A stretch of 64,000 bases of DNA from Bacteroidota bacterium. Its GTDB lineage: Bacteria > Bacteroidota > Bacteroidia > Bacteroidales > F082. Location of the stretch: positions 62,001-126,000 of the forward strand of contig JAHLLA010000004.1 of assembly GCA_020444415.1 (NCBI GenBank), in the 5' to 3' direction. Positions 42,019 to 49,853 of the stretch are shown in pieces (position 1 is the stretch's first letter; each line of letters starts with the position of its first letter). A program made the translations under genes and the position numbers. Below the pieces are notes generated by a model. It did no database searches. It saw only the letters and a list, made by a program, of their open reading frames with translations, and had not been told where the DNA came from.

Positions 42019-42363
42019 ATGAAACACCTTAAATTTCTATTGATATTATTTTTGGCGCTCACGTTTCTTTATTCAGGCTGCAAAAAAGATGACAACGGCG
42101 ATAATGAAAAACCATATATTGAAATGCTGGGTTACGCGAGCATCAATCATTCGCTTGGCATGCCCTATAATGATGCAGGTGCCATTGCATGGGATATTAC
42201 CATGGAAGGTGACACTGTTGACATTTCGGACCGGATGGTTGTAGATGACAAAGTAAATGTGAATACTGCCGGCACTTATTATGTTACCTATAATGTATCG
42301 GATGAAGCTGGAAATGCAGCAGACGAAAAGAAAAGAACGGTGCATGTGGTCATTGGTAAATAA
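42019..42363 (+). CDS. Small lipoprotein with Ig-like (DUF5011-type) domain
   Basis: 114 residues. A lipoprotein signal has lipobox YSGC (Cys21), followed by an acidic spacer (KKDDNGDNE). One Ig-like domain carries the typical 'Y.D.GA.A.D......V....N..T.GTYYVTYNVSDEAGN.A' pattern of DUF5011. Such domains are usually found in larger surface proteins; here one stands alone as a lipid-anchored unit. It precedes the lipid kinase gene by 27 bases and may be in the same operon. Confidence 0.75.
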   Translation: MKHLKFLLILFLALTFLYSGCKKDDNGDNEKPYIEMLGYASINHSLGMPYNDAGAIAWDITMEGDTVDISDRMVVDDKVNVNTAGTYYVTYNVSDEAGNAADEKKRTVHVVIGK

Positions 42364-42390
42364 CAGTAGCCATACTTGGTATTGAAAAAG

Positions 42391-43323
42391 ATGGATAAAG
42401 AAAATAAAAGTTCACGGTTACAAACCGGGAAGAAAAAAATTCTCTTTATCGTCAATCCTATTTCAGGTGGCAAATCGTCAAAAAAAATCCCTGAACAAAT
42501 TAGAAAAGGGATTGATACGAATAAATACGATTTTCATATAAAATATACGGAACATGAGGGCCATGCCACTACGATAGCAAATGAAGCTGTTATTGCCGGT
42601 ATAGATATTATTGTGGCAGTGGGTGGTGACGGCACCATGAATGAGGTAGCGTCTTCTTTAATTCACAGCCAATCAATACTGGGCATTATTCCTATCGGCT
42701 CGGGTAACGGCCTGGCACGTCATTTACGCATACCCCTCTCAGCAAGTAAGGCTATTCAACTGATTAACAAAGGCCATTTTCAATTTATTGATACGGCTGC
42801 TGTTAACAACAAACCCTTCATCAGCATTGCCGGTGTGGGATATGATGCCCTGATCGCCCGGAAATTCAGAGCAAGCAAAAAACGTGGCTTTTCAAGCTAT
42901 TTGCAAATTATTGCAGGCTCATTTCTTACTTACAAACCAAAAAAATACAAGGTATCCGCCAATGGGAAGACACTTATTACCAGGGCATTATTTATATCTT
43001 TTGCCAATTCCAACCAGTTTGGTTACAATGCGCAGATCGCACCAAAAGCAAGACTTAACGATGGTTTGCTGGATATATGTATCGCTCAAAAACCCAGCTT
43101 GTTTGAAATGCCCTTAATTGCAAATCTTGTACTTTTGAAAATGATTGATAAATCGCCATATGTAAACATCATGCCTGCAAAAGAGGTCATCATTGAACGA
43201 AAAAAAGGCAAATATGTGAATATTGATGGCGAGGCTTTGAAAATGGATAAAAAATTGAACGTAAAAGTAGTACCGTCATCTTTAAAAATAATCATCCCCG
43301 AATATGTCAAAAAAGAAAAATAA
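42391..43323 (+). CDS. Diacylglycerol/lipid kinase family protein (YegS/BmrU type)
   Basis: 310 residues. The DAGK catalytic domain starts with ILFIVNPISGGKSSKKIP, then has the GGDGT motif (VAVGGDGTMNEVAS, about residue 80) and PIGSGNGLARHL. The C-terminal beta-rich half ends in the usual 'NIDGEALKMD' region. Enzymes of this group phosphorylate diacylglycerol or related lipids with ATP. The ATG at 42391 is preferred to a TTG 15 bases upstream. The last 20 bases overlap the SUI1 gene, indicating coupling. Confidence 0.88.
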   Translation: MDKENKSSRLQTGKKKILFIVNPISGGKSSKKIPEQIRKGIDTNKYDFHIKYTEHEGHATTIANEAVIAGIDIIVAVGGDGTMNEVASSLIHSQSILGIIPIGSGNGLARHLRIPLSASKAIQLINKGHFQFIDTAAVNNKPFISIAGVGYDALIARKFRASKKRGFSSYLQIIAGSFLTYKPKKYKVSANGKTLITRALFISFANSNQFGYNAQIAPKARLNDGLLDICIAQKPSLFEMPLIANLVLLKMIDKSPYVNIMPAKEVIIERKKGKYVNIDGEALKMDKKLNVKVVPSSLKIIIPEYVKKEK

Positions 43324-43648
43324 CCAGCGAATAGTTTACTCCACCAATCCTGATTTTGTGCCTTACGAAGATGGTATTGAAAATGAAGCAGAGACCCTTC
43401 CTCCCGCTCAACAAAAACTGATTGTGAGTCTCGATAAAAAACAGCGGAAAGGAAAAAAAGTGACCCTCGTATCCAATTTTACAGGCACAGATGAAGACCT
43501 GAAAGAACTGGGTAAAACCCTCAAATCGAAATGTGGTGTGGGTGGCAGTGTGAAAAATGGCGAAATTCTAATCCAGGGCGATTTCAGGCAAAAGGTAAAA
43601 GACCTGCTCGAAGCTTCGGGTTATAAGTGCAAACTATCAGGCGGCTGA
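43304..43648 (+). CDS. SUI1/eIF1-like translation factor (YciH family)
   Basis: 114 residues. The C-terminal two-thirds is a SUI1 domain: KVTLVSNFTGTDEDLKELGKTLK, KCGVGGSVKNGEILIQGDF and the final KDLLEASGYKCKLSGG. Bacterial YciH-type SUI1 proteins bind the small ribosomal subunit and may affect start-codon choice or stress translation. The start overlaps the lipid kinase gene by 20 bases in another frame, a link with no obvious functional reason. Confidence 0.85.
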   Translation: MSKKKNNQRIVYSTNPDFVPYEDGIENEAETLPPAQQKLIVSLDKKQRKGKKVTLVSNFTGTDEDLKELGKTLKSKCGVGGSVKNGEILIQGDFRQKVKDLLEASGYKCKLSGG

Positions 43649-43664
43649 TTTTAAAAATGATCCT

Positions 43665-43672
43665 TACATTTG
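43665..43672 (+). promoter_or_regulatory. -7 box for the C1 peptidase gene
   Basis: TACATTTG, an exact TAnnTTTG match, 35 bases before the ATG at 43708. Confidence 0.45.
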
Positions 43673-43707
43673 AAATCTTATTTTTTAAACATAAACTCTA
43701 ATAAAAT

Positions 43708-45102
43708 ATGCGTAAAATAATTGCTTTATTCATACTACTGATTACGGTCAGTGCTGCCATATCGCAGGAAACCAGGGGAACATTAAACGATGAAACACTG
43801 CAACGGCTTAAAGACAGTTTTAAAAAAACACCCGAAAATACCGCTCTGGTAAATGCAGTTACTCATAGCGATATCAATACACTGGCTGACAGTCGCGAAA
43901 ACGATGGTAAAATCAATCATCTGTTTTCCGATGCAGTAAAAACCAAAGCGGTCACCAACCAAAAATCATCTGGACGTTGCTGGCTGTACACGGGCCTCAA
44001 TACCTTAAGGCCCATGGTGCAGGAGAAATATGCCATGGACGAATTTGAATTTTCACAAACCTATAATTTTTTCTGGGATCAATTGGAAAAAGCCAACCTG
44101 TTTATGGAAATTGCCATCAGCACGGCGCATCTTCCCATGGACGACAAAAAAGTAGAATGGCTGTTTAAAAATCCTATAGGAGACGGTGGCCAGTGGACTA
44201 CATTCTCCGACATTGTAAAAAAATATGGAGTGGTACCTAAATCAGCCATGCCCGACACCTACCAAAGTGAAAAAACAGCCATGATGCGCCGTTTGCTAAG
44301 TACAAAACTACGTGAGGACGGACTTGAGTTGCGCATGCTCACCCTGTCGAAAATGCACGAAGGACACAAGATAGAAGCCAAAATGAAAATGCTTGAAGAG
44401 ATTTACCGGATTCTGGTTTTAAGCCTGGGCGAACCGCCTGAATCTTTTGAATGGCAGTATAAAACTAAAGACGGAAAAATAAGTGAACCAAAAACGTACA
44501 CGCCACAGGAGTTTTTCGATGAACTTGTTGGCATCAACCTGGATGAGTATGTCATGTTCATGAACGACCCGATGCGGGAATACAACCAACTTTATGAAGT
44601 GGAATTTGATCGTAACCTGGTGGAAGGAGCCAACTGGAGGTACATTAATTTGCCAAATGAACAGATCAAAGAATTTGCTAAAAGGTCGATACAAGGCAAC
44701 GAAGCCATGTATTTTTCATGTGATGTGGGCAAGCAACTCGACAAGAAGAACGGCACCCTGGATTTGAACAATTATAACTATTCCGATCTTTTTGGTATTG
44801 ACTTCGAAATGGATAAAAAAGAACGCATGAAAACTTTCCAGAGTGGTTCAACACACGGCATGGCGCTAGTGGGTGTAAATATTTTACCAGATGGATCGAT
44901 TGATAAATGGTTACTTGAAAATAGCTGGGGAAAAGACCAGGGACATGATGGATTTCTCACCATGACCGATGGATGGTTCGATGAGTATATGTTCAGGCTG
45001 ATCATCCACAAAAAATATATTGATGCGGATGTATTAAAAATACTGGAACAGGAAGCCACTTTATTACCACCCTGGGACCCGGTTTTTGCACCTGAACAAT
45101 AA
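43708..45102 (+). CDS. Exported C1-family peptidase (bleomycin hydrolase / PepC-like)
   Basis: 464 residues. The papain-like fold of the bleomycin hydrolase group is shown by NQKSSGRCWLYTGLN (oxyanion Gln and catalytic Cys), STHGMALVG (catalytic His) and LENSWG (catalytic Asn). Cytoplasmic relatives form hexamers with aminopeptidase activity. This one begins with a clear signal peptide, MRKIIALFILLITVSAAISQ, so it acts outside the cytoplasm, a form common in Bacteroidota. The C-terminus extends beyond the catalytic Asn by about 55 residues. The TPMT-like gene follows 27 bases later and may be co-transcribed. Confidence 0.88.
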   Translation: MRKIIALFILLITVSAAISQETRGTLNDETLQRLKDSFKKTPENTALVNAVTHSDINTLADSRENDGKINHLFSDAVKTKAVTNQKSSGRCWLYTGLNTLRPMVQEKYAMDEFEFSQTYNFFWDQLEKANLFMEIAISTAHLPMDDKKVEWLFKNPIGDGGQWTTFSDIVKKYGVVPKSAMPDTYQSEKTAMMRRLLSTKLREDGLELRMLTLSKMHEGHKIEAKMKMLEEIYRILVLSLGEPPESFEWQYKTKDGKISEPKTYTPQEFFDELVGINLDEYVMFMNDPMREYNQLYEVEFDRNLVEGANWRYINLPNEQIKEFAKRSIQGNEAMYFSCDVGKQLDKKNGTLDLNNYNYSDLFGIDFEMDKKERMKTFQSGSTHGMALVGVNILPDGSIDKWLLENSWGKDQGHDGFLTMTDGWFDEYMFRLIIHKKYIDADVLKILEQEATLLPPWDPVFAPEQ

Positions 45103-45129
45103 TTGTAAACCAACACCTTGCAATAAGAT

Positions 45130-45720
45130 ATGAGCAAGCTACAACCCCATTATTGGGATACGTTGTATAAATCCGGGCAAACCGGTTGGGACATAGGCTA
45201 TGTTTCTACACCCTTAAAAACCTATTTCGACCAGCTTAAGCACTTGTCAGTCAGAATATTGGTGCCCGGCGCAGGTAATGGTTACGAAGCTGAATATCTT
45301 CATAAACAGGGTTTTCCAAATGTCTATTTGCTGGATTATGCGGCTGAAAGCATTAAAAACTTTTCAAAAAGGTATCCTGATTTCCCGAAGAAGCATCTGA
45401 TCAATGAAGATTTTTTTACGCATACAGACCAGTATGACCTGATCGTAGAACAAACCTTTTTCAGTTCGATCCCCAAAGAACGAAGGAACAATTATACTGA
45501 AAAAATGCACCAACTTTTAAAGCCGGGAGGGAAACTCATCGGCTTGCTTTTCAACCATGAGTTTAACTTTCAGGAGCCACCTTTCGGAGGTACAGAAAAT
45601 GAATACCGAACTTTGTTTCAACCCTTATTTGAGATCAAAAAAATGGAAATCGCCCACAACTCAATAAAACCCCGTGCCGGTCGCGAGTTATTCATCATCC
45701 TGCAAAAGAAATGCGCATAA
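45130..45720 (+). CDS. TPMT-family SAM-dependent methyltransferase
   Basis: 196 residues. The N-terminus 'YWDTLYKSGQTGWDIGYVSTPL' pattern and ILVPGAGNGYEAEYL (SAM-binding) match the thiopurine S-methyltransferase family, as do LLDYAAESI, VEQTFFSSIPKERR and the late PPFGGTENEY. Bacterial members methylate sulfur, selenium or other small acceptors. The natural substrate here is unknown. It starts 27 bases after the C1 peptidase gene. Confidence 0.85.
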   Translation: MSKLQPHYWDTLYKSGQTGWDIGYVSTPLKTYFDQLKHLSVRILVPGAGNGYEAEYLHKQGFPNVYLLDYAAESIKNFSKRYPDFPKKHLINEDFFTHTDQYDLIVEQTFFSSIPKERRNNYTEKMHQLLKPGGKLIGLLFNHEFNFQEPPFGGTENEYRTLFQPLFEIKKMEIAHNSIKPRAGRELFIILQKKCA

Positions 45721-45777
45721 ATTCCAAAAAACTTGCTATTTTAGCGCACAAACGAACCTTAAACAATATCCACGTAT

Positions 45778-46482
45778 ATGAGCACTAAAATTTATCAAAC
45801 AATAGGTACGGTCACAAAAGAAGAAAAAATATCATCGGTTGAAAGCGAAACTTTTTCAAATGTACTGCTCCTTGAATCCCAATTGCCTTTTCCTGGTTAT
45901 CACGGATTAACAGTACCTGACAAACTGGAGCCTGACTCCATTTTTGCAATTACAAAACTCATGTACAATGATGAAAGAATTATCAGGTGCATACAATCCG
46001 TTAAAAAACAATTGTCGATGAATTTTGATGCTGCTCCGGGCTCTCTCCACCTGCAGAATAAGGATGTGAACTTTATCCGTTTCAAAGGTCTGCAATATCA
46101 TTTTTTTGGAGATGTGATCAGCCATTTTGAAAAGTGCGGTATAGAGTTTAAAAAGAAAAGAATGGTTTCTCCATACACCGCTCTGATAAGGGTCAGGAAA
46201 TTCTTTAAAATGAAAGAAGTACTTGATGGTATTTACGCTGATATGGACAACCAAAAGTTTGCTTATCTGAACATCCCGGTGCAAATGCGCTGGAACCGTT
46301 TTAAGCGAATTACCATGGACATTAGGTACAATGTGGAAGACAAACATTATGACGCGGCCCAAACCAGTATCTATACTGAAACCGGACTGATGGACTTCGT
46401 GCGAATTTACGACAAGGAATTCTGCCAGGGTAAACTGATTTTTATTCGTGAAAAATACCTGGAAGCCATTTCGAAGCATTAA
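45778..46482 (+). CDS. Protein of unknown function
   Basis: 234 residues, soluble, without signal peptide or membrane span. I do not recognise it. The composition is mixed alpha/beta with many aromatic and basic residues in the second half (RVRKFFKMKEVL, RWNRFKRITMDIRYN). A TATTTTAG box at 45737-45744, one mismatch from consensus, may drive it. It lies between the TPMT-like and MscS genes with gaps of about 55 bases each. Codon use looks like its neighbours. Confidence 0.65.
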   Translation: MSTKIYQTIGTVTKEEKISSVESETFSNVLLLESQLPFPGYHGLTVPDKLEPDSIFAITKLMYNDERIIRCIQSVKKQLSMNFDAAPGSLHLQNKDVNFIRFKGLQYHFFGDVISHFEKCGIEFKKKRMVSPYTALIRVRKFFKMKEVLDGIYADMDNQKFAYLNIPVQMRWNRFKRITMDIRYNVEDKHYDAAQTSIYTETGLMDFVRIYDKEFCQGKLIFIREKYLEAISKH

Positions 46483-46533
46483 ACCGATAGATGATTCGTT
46501 CAGAATACATCTTCACCAAATTATATATGTATT

Positions 46534-47805
46534 ATGATCAGCTTTATTGAGCTAAGTATCGACTTTTTCAAAAAGATCTTACTGAAAGCAGGCTTATCGG
46601 AAAACCTTACTGATAACATCAGCCAACTTACTGTTTTCATCCTTTTGCTTTTAGTTGCATATCTTGCGTATGTAATTACCTGGCGGATTGTCAGAAGACT
46701 TTTAATTCCCATAATGAGAAGGTCGAAAAATCAGTTTGACGACCTGTTGGTAAAGCACAATTTTTTCAAAAAAGTATCCTATCTGGTTCCGGCCCTGATA
46801 CTCTATTACTTCTCTGAATCAGCATTATTGATATTTCCGGATTTCATTGGCATTTTCAACGTCATTATCGAGATCTTTTTTGTCGTGATCGCCATACTGA
46901 TCGTGGACAGTTTACTATCAACACTGAATGATTTTTATGAACGATATGAATTTGCAAAAGATAACCCGATCAGGGGCCTCGTGCAAATCATCAAGATCAT
47001 CATTTATGTTATTGGATTGTTGGTCGTTATCGGTCATTTACTGGATCAGAACCTATGGTCGCTCATCATAAGCCTGGGGACCATTTCGGCAGTTCTAATG
47101 CTCATTTTCAAAGACCCTATACTTGGTTTTGTTGGCGGTATGCAACTGATATTCAACAAAATGCTTTCGATTGGCGACTGGATCTCGATGCCGAAATTTG
47201 GAGCCGACGGAACCGTGCTTGAAATCAATTTAACGACTGTAAAAGTTCAGAACTGGGATAAGACCATTGTAACCATTCCAACCTACAGCCTGATCAGCGA
47301 TTCGTTCCAGAACTGGCGTGGCATGGAAGAATCGGGCGGGCGACGTATCAAACGATCCATAAATATTGATATGGACAGTGTAACATTCTGCACACCTGAA
47401 ATGCTTGAGAAGTTCAAGAAAATCAATATCCTGAAGGAATATATTGAAGAAACTGAAATCAAAATTGACCTGTATAATAAGGAAACCGGGGCCGACCCTG
47501 AAATTAAAGTGAACGGCAGGCGCCAAACCAATATTGGTGTTTTCAGGGCATATCTAAAAAAATACCTGCACAACAGAACGGATATTCATGATGACATGAC
47601 TTTTCTTGTAAGGCAATTGCAACCTTCGGACAGCGGCATCCCAATTGAAATTTATGTTTTTACCACCACCACGGAATGGGCGAATTTTGAAAATATACAG
47701 GCGGATATCTTCGATCATGTACTTGCGGTAATTCCTGAATTTGACTTACGGGTATTTCAATTACCCAGCAGTAAAGCTCTTGAAAATATAGGAAAATTGA
47801 ACTAA
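46534..47805 (+). CDS. Mechanosensitive channel of the MscS family (YbdG-like)
   Basis: 423 residues. About five N-terminal spans lead to the MscS core: LGTISAVLMLIFKDPILGFVGGMQL (pore helix TM3), then the beta domain 'IGDWISMPKFGADGTVLEINLTTVKVQNWDKTIVTIPTYSLI'-type pattern. The long C-terminal cytoplasmic part matches YbdG-like members with an extra insertion. These channels open under osmotic downshock. The 3' end overlaps the convergent idi gene by four bases. Confidence 0.88.
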   Translation: MISFIELSIDFFKKILLKAGLSENLTDNISQLTVFILLLLVAYLAYVITWRIVRRLLIPIMRRSKNQFDDLLVKHNFFKKVSYLVPALILYYFSESALLIFPDFIGIFNVIIEIFFVVIAILIVDSLLSTLNDFYERYEFAKDNPIRGLVQIIKIIIYVIGLLVVIGHLLDQNLWSLIISLGTISAVLMLIFKDPILGFVGGMQLIFNKMLSIGDWISMPKFGADGTVLEINLTTVKVQNWDKTIVTIPTYSLISDSFQNWRGMEESGGRRIKRSINIDMDSVTFCTPEMLEKFKKINILKEYIEETEIKIDLYNKETGADPEIKVNGRRQTNIGVFRAYLKKYLHNRTDIHDDMTFLVRQLQPSDSGIPIEIYVFTTTTEWANFENIQADIFDHVLAVIPEFDLRVFQLPSSKALENIGKLN

Positions 47806-48332
47806 ACAGCCTTACGGCTTTCAATATGCTGGTTCACTTCTTTTAATGCGATTTTAAACCAAACGGTATAATCGTCAGGATTTTCATTTACATCTTTGTT
47901 CAGCCATTCCATATCCACGTATTTCCAATCCTCCACTTCTTCAGGGTTTGGATCAGGTGTTGCATCCGAAAATCCGAAAAAAACATGATCGTACTCGTGC
48001 TCGGTTAAACCATCGCCGACATTTGATTTGTAAACGAATGTGAATGCTTTGGAAATATCACATTCAAAACCCATTTCTTCCACCATCCGACGTCTGGCTG
48101 AGGCTGCCACATCTTCGCCCGCTTTGGGATGACTGCAAACGGTATTCGTCCATAATCCTCCCGAATGATATTTTTCTGCAGCTCTTTTCTGCAACAATAG
48201 TTCGCCTTTATTATTAAAAACAAATACAGAAAACGCACGGTGAAGCTCACCTTTTTCATGGGCCGTGATCTTTTCCATTGTTCCTAAAGGTTGGTCATTT
48301 TTATTTACTAATAGCACATATTCTACAGGCAT
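47802..48332 (-). CDS. idi: Isopentenyl-diphosphate delta-isomerase, type 1
   Basis: 176 residues, the standard length. The Nudix-fold isomerase has HRAFSVFVFN, the active-site Cys in NTVCSHP (about residue 67), RRRMVEEMGF, and the Glu region DHVFFGF. It interconverts isopentenyl and dimethylallyl diphosphate for isoprenoid and quinone synthesis, using Mg/Mn and FAD-independent chemistry. It is a single gene with its own candidate promoter. Confidence 0.93.
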   Translation of the reverse strand: MPVEYVLLVNKNDQPLGTMEKITAHEKGELHRAFSVFVFNNKGELLLQKRAAEKYHSGGLWTNTVCSHPKAGEDVAASARRRMVEEMGFECDISKAFTFVYKSNVGDGLTEHEYDHVFFGFSDATPDPNPEEVEDWKYVDMEWLNKDVNENPDDYTVWFKIALKEVNQHIESRKAV

Positions 48333-48354
48333 AAAATCTATGTTTTTTCACTAA

Positions 48355-48362
48355 CAAAAATA
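48355..48362 (-). promoter_or_regulatory. Candidate -7 box for idi
   Basis: TATTTTTG on the minus strand, 22 bases upstream of the idi ATG. Confidence 0.45.
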
Positions 48363-48412
48363 CGTATTTCAATTAAAATGAATCTAAATAATGCATTTTT
48401 TTATTAAAAAAC

Positions 48413-48442
48413 TTGACAAATGAATTTTTATGTTTATTTTTG
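48413..48442 (+). promoter_or_regulatory. Promoter of the TetR/export operon
   Basis: TTG (48413-48415), 19 bases, then TATTTTTG (48435-48442): consensus in both boxes and in spacing. The leader to the ATG would be about 17-19 bases. Confidence 0.75.
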
Positions 48443-48458
48443 ACCGACCGTTCAGTCA
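48441..48458. promoter_or_regulatory. TetR-type operator
   Basis: TGACCGACCGTTCAGTCA, an imperfect palindrome (14 of 18 positions symmetric) with GAC/GTC ends typical of TetR/AcrR sites. It overlaps the end of the -7 box and the transcription start, so binding would block initiation. Autoregulation by the adjacent TetR gene is likely. Confidence 0.65.
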
Positions 48459-48464
48459 TAAAAT

Positions 48465-49037
48465 ATGCCACGCACAGAAGAACAATTAAATAAGATAAGA
48501 AAAGATCGGAAACAAAAGATCAAGGATACAGCACTTGAAGTATTTGCTGCACATGGATACGAAAGTGCATCCATTAGTATGATTGCCAAAAAAGCAGGTG
48601 TGTCAAAAGGATTAATGTATAATTATTTCGAAAGCAAAGAAGATTTGCTTGGTACAATTATGATGGAAGGTATTGACGAGATGTTACCACTTATTGATCC
48701 TGATAATGACGGTGTGCTCACTAAAGAAGAGTTTGTTTTTTTAATCGATGAAAGCTTCCGCATTATGAAGGAAAAAATCAATTATTACCGTTTGTATTTT
48801 TCATTGATGATGCAACCCTCTGTTATGAATCTGTTTGCCGATAAATTAAACGAGGTGGCCGCCCCTTATATTAAAATCTTCGTAGATTATTTCGAAAAAA
48901 AAGGATCAAAAAAACCGATGCTGGAAGCAATTATGGTAGGTGCCTTACTGGATGGAATTGGTTTTAACTATGCTTTTAACCCAGACACCTACCCTCTTGA
49001 TGACGTGGTAGAACTTGTAAAAGAAAAACTTGTTTAA
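48465..49037 (+). CDS. TetR/AcrR family regulator containing an EF-hand loop
   Basis: 190 residues. The N-terminal TetR DNA-binding domain (about 14-60) has ISMIAKKAGVSKGLMYNYFESKEDLL. In the ligand-binding half, residues 78-89 read DPDNDGVLTKEE: Asp at loop positions 1, 3 and 5, Gly at 6, a hydrophobic residue at 8 and Glu at 12, a full match to the canonical EF-hand calcium loop. Hydrophobic helices flank it (TIMMEGIDEMLPLI and FVFLIDESFRIM). I infer that calcium could alter DNA binding; this is not shown. It is the first gene of an operon with an LolA-like protein 15 bases downstream, and a TetR-type palindrome overlaps its promoter. Confidence 0.9.
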   Translation: MPRTEEQLNKIRKDRKQKIKDTALEVFAAHGYESASISMIAKKAGVSKGLMYNYFESKEDLLGTIMMEGIDEMLPLIDPDNDGVLTKEEFVFLIDESFRIMKEKINYYRLYFSLMMQPSVMNLFADKLNEVAAPYIKIFVDYFEKKGSKKPMLEAIMVGALLDGIGFNYAFNPDTYPLDDVVELVKEKLV

Positions 49038-49052
49038 TAATAACTGATAAAA

Positions 49053-49820
49053 ATGAAAAAATACACATTGATAGGGATATGTTTGATAACCGGCGGACTG
49101 ATGCTGCCTTTTCAATCATTGAAATCCCAGGAATTGACTGCAAAGGAGATCATCAAAACTGCTGATGAAAAAAACCGTGGTGAGACCATGCAGGGCGAAA
49201 TGTCGATGACCATCGTGCGACCCAAATGGGAACGCACTATATCCATGAAAAGCTGGTCGAAAGGTGATGATTATTTTATGATTTACATTACTGCCCCTGC
49301 AAAAGAAGAAGGACAGGTATTTTTAAAAGTAGGTAAGGAAATGTGGAATTATGTACCTACTATTTCCCGGATGATCAAAATCCCACCTTCCATGATGATG
49401 CAGTCCTGGATGGGATCAGATTTTACCAACGATGATCTGGTAAAACAATCTTCCATTGTAGTTGACTATGATCATCACCTGCTGGGCAAAGAAAATATAC
49501 GAGGCAAAGAATGTTATAAATTGGAACTTATACCACATGAAGATGCAGCCGTCGTGTGGGGCAAAATCATCTCCTGGATAACCACCGATGGATTTGATCT
49601 ATGGAAATCAGAGTATTATAACGAAGACGGAGAATTACAAAACACGGAGAATGCATATGACATAAAGCAGATGGGTGATCGCAAAATTCCAACCCGGATG
49701 GAAATCATTCCTGCTGATGAAGAAGGAAAGAAAACCATTCTGAATATTTTAAATACGACTTTTAACGAACCTATTGATGATAGTTTCTTCAGCAAGCAGA
49801 ATATGAAGAAAGTAAATTAA
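49053..49820 (+). CDS. Outer-membrane lipoprotein-sorting (LolA-like) protein
   Basis: 255 residues. A signal peptide region (MKKYTLIGICLITGGLMLPFQSLKSQ) precedes a LolA/LppX-like fold of long antiparallel strands: 'GEMSMTIVRPKWERTISMKSWSKGDDYFMIYI', 'VFLKVGKEMWNYVPTISRMIKIPPSMM' and 'KLELIPHEDAAVVWGKIISWI' patterns. Such half-barrels carry lipids or lipoproteins through the periplasm. With FtsX-type permeases, an ATPase and an outer-membrane barrel in the same operon, it is a likely periplasmic shuttle. The cargo is unknown; the Lol pathway proper usually has its own lolA gene elsewhere. Confidence 0.85.
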   Translation: MKKYTLIGICLITGGLMLPFQSLKSQELTAKEIIKTADEKNRGETMQGEMSMTIVRPKWERTISMKSWSKGDDYFMIYITAPAKEEGQVFLKVGKEMWNYVPTISRMIKIPPSMMMQSWMGSDFTNDDLVKQSSIVVDYDHHLLGKENIRGKECYKLELIPHEDAAVVWGKIISWITTDGFDLWKSEYYNEDGELQNTENAYDIKQMGDRKIPTRMEIIPADEEGKKTILNILNTTFNEPIDDSFFSKQNMKKVN

Positions 49821-49853
49821 ATTTTTGTTGGAGCAGATACATAAATTAAAAAG

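Noticed and set aside
48696-48731. Dockerin or secreted calcium-binding protein
   Set aside because: The EF-hand loop is single and lies in a cytoplasmic TetR protein without signal peptide; no dockerin duplication is present.
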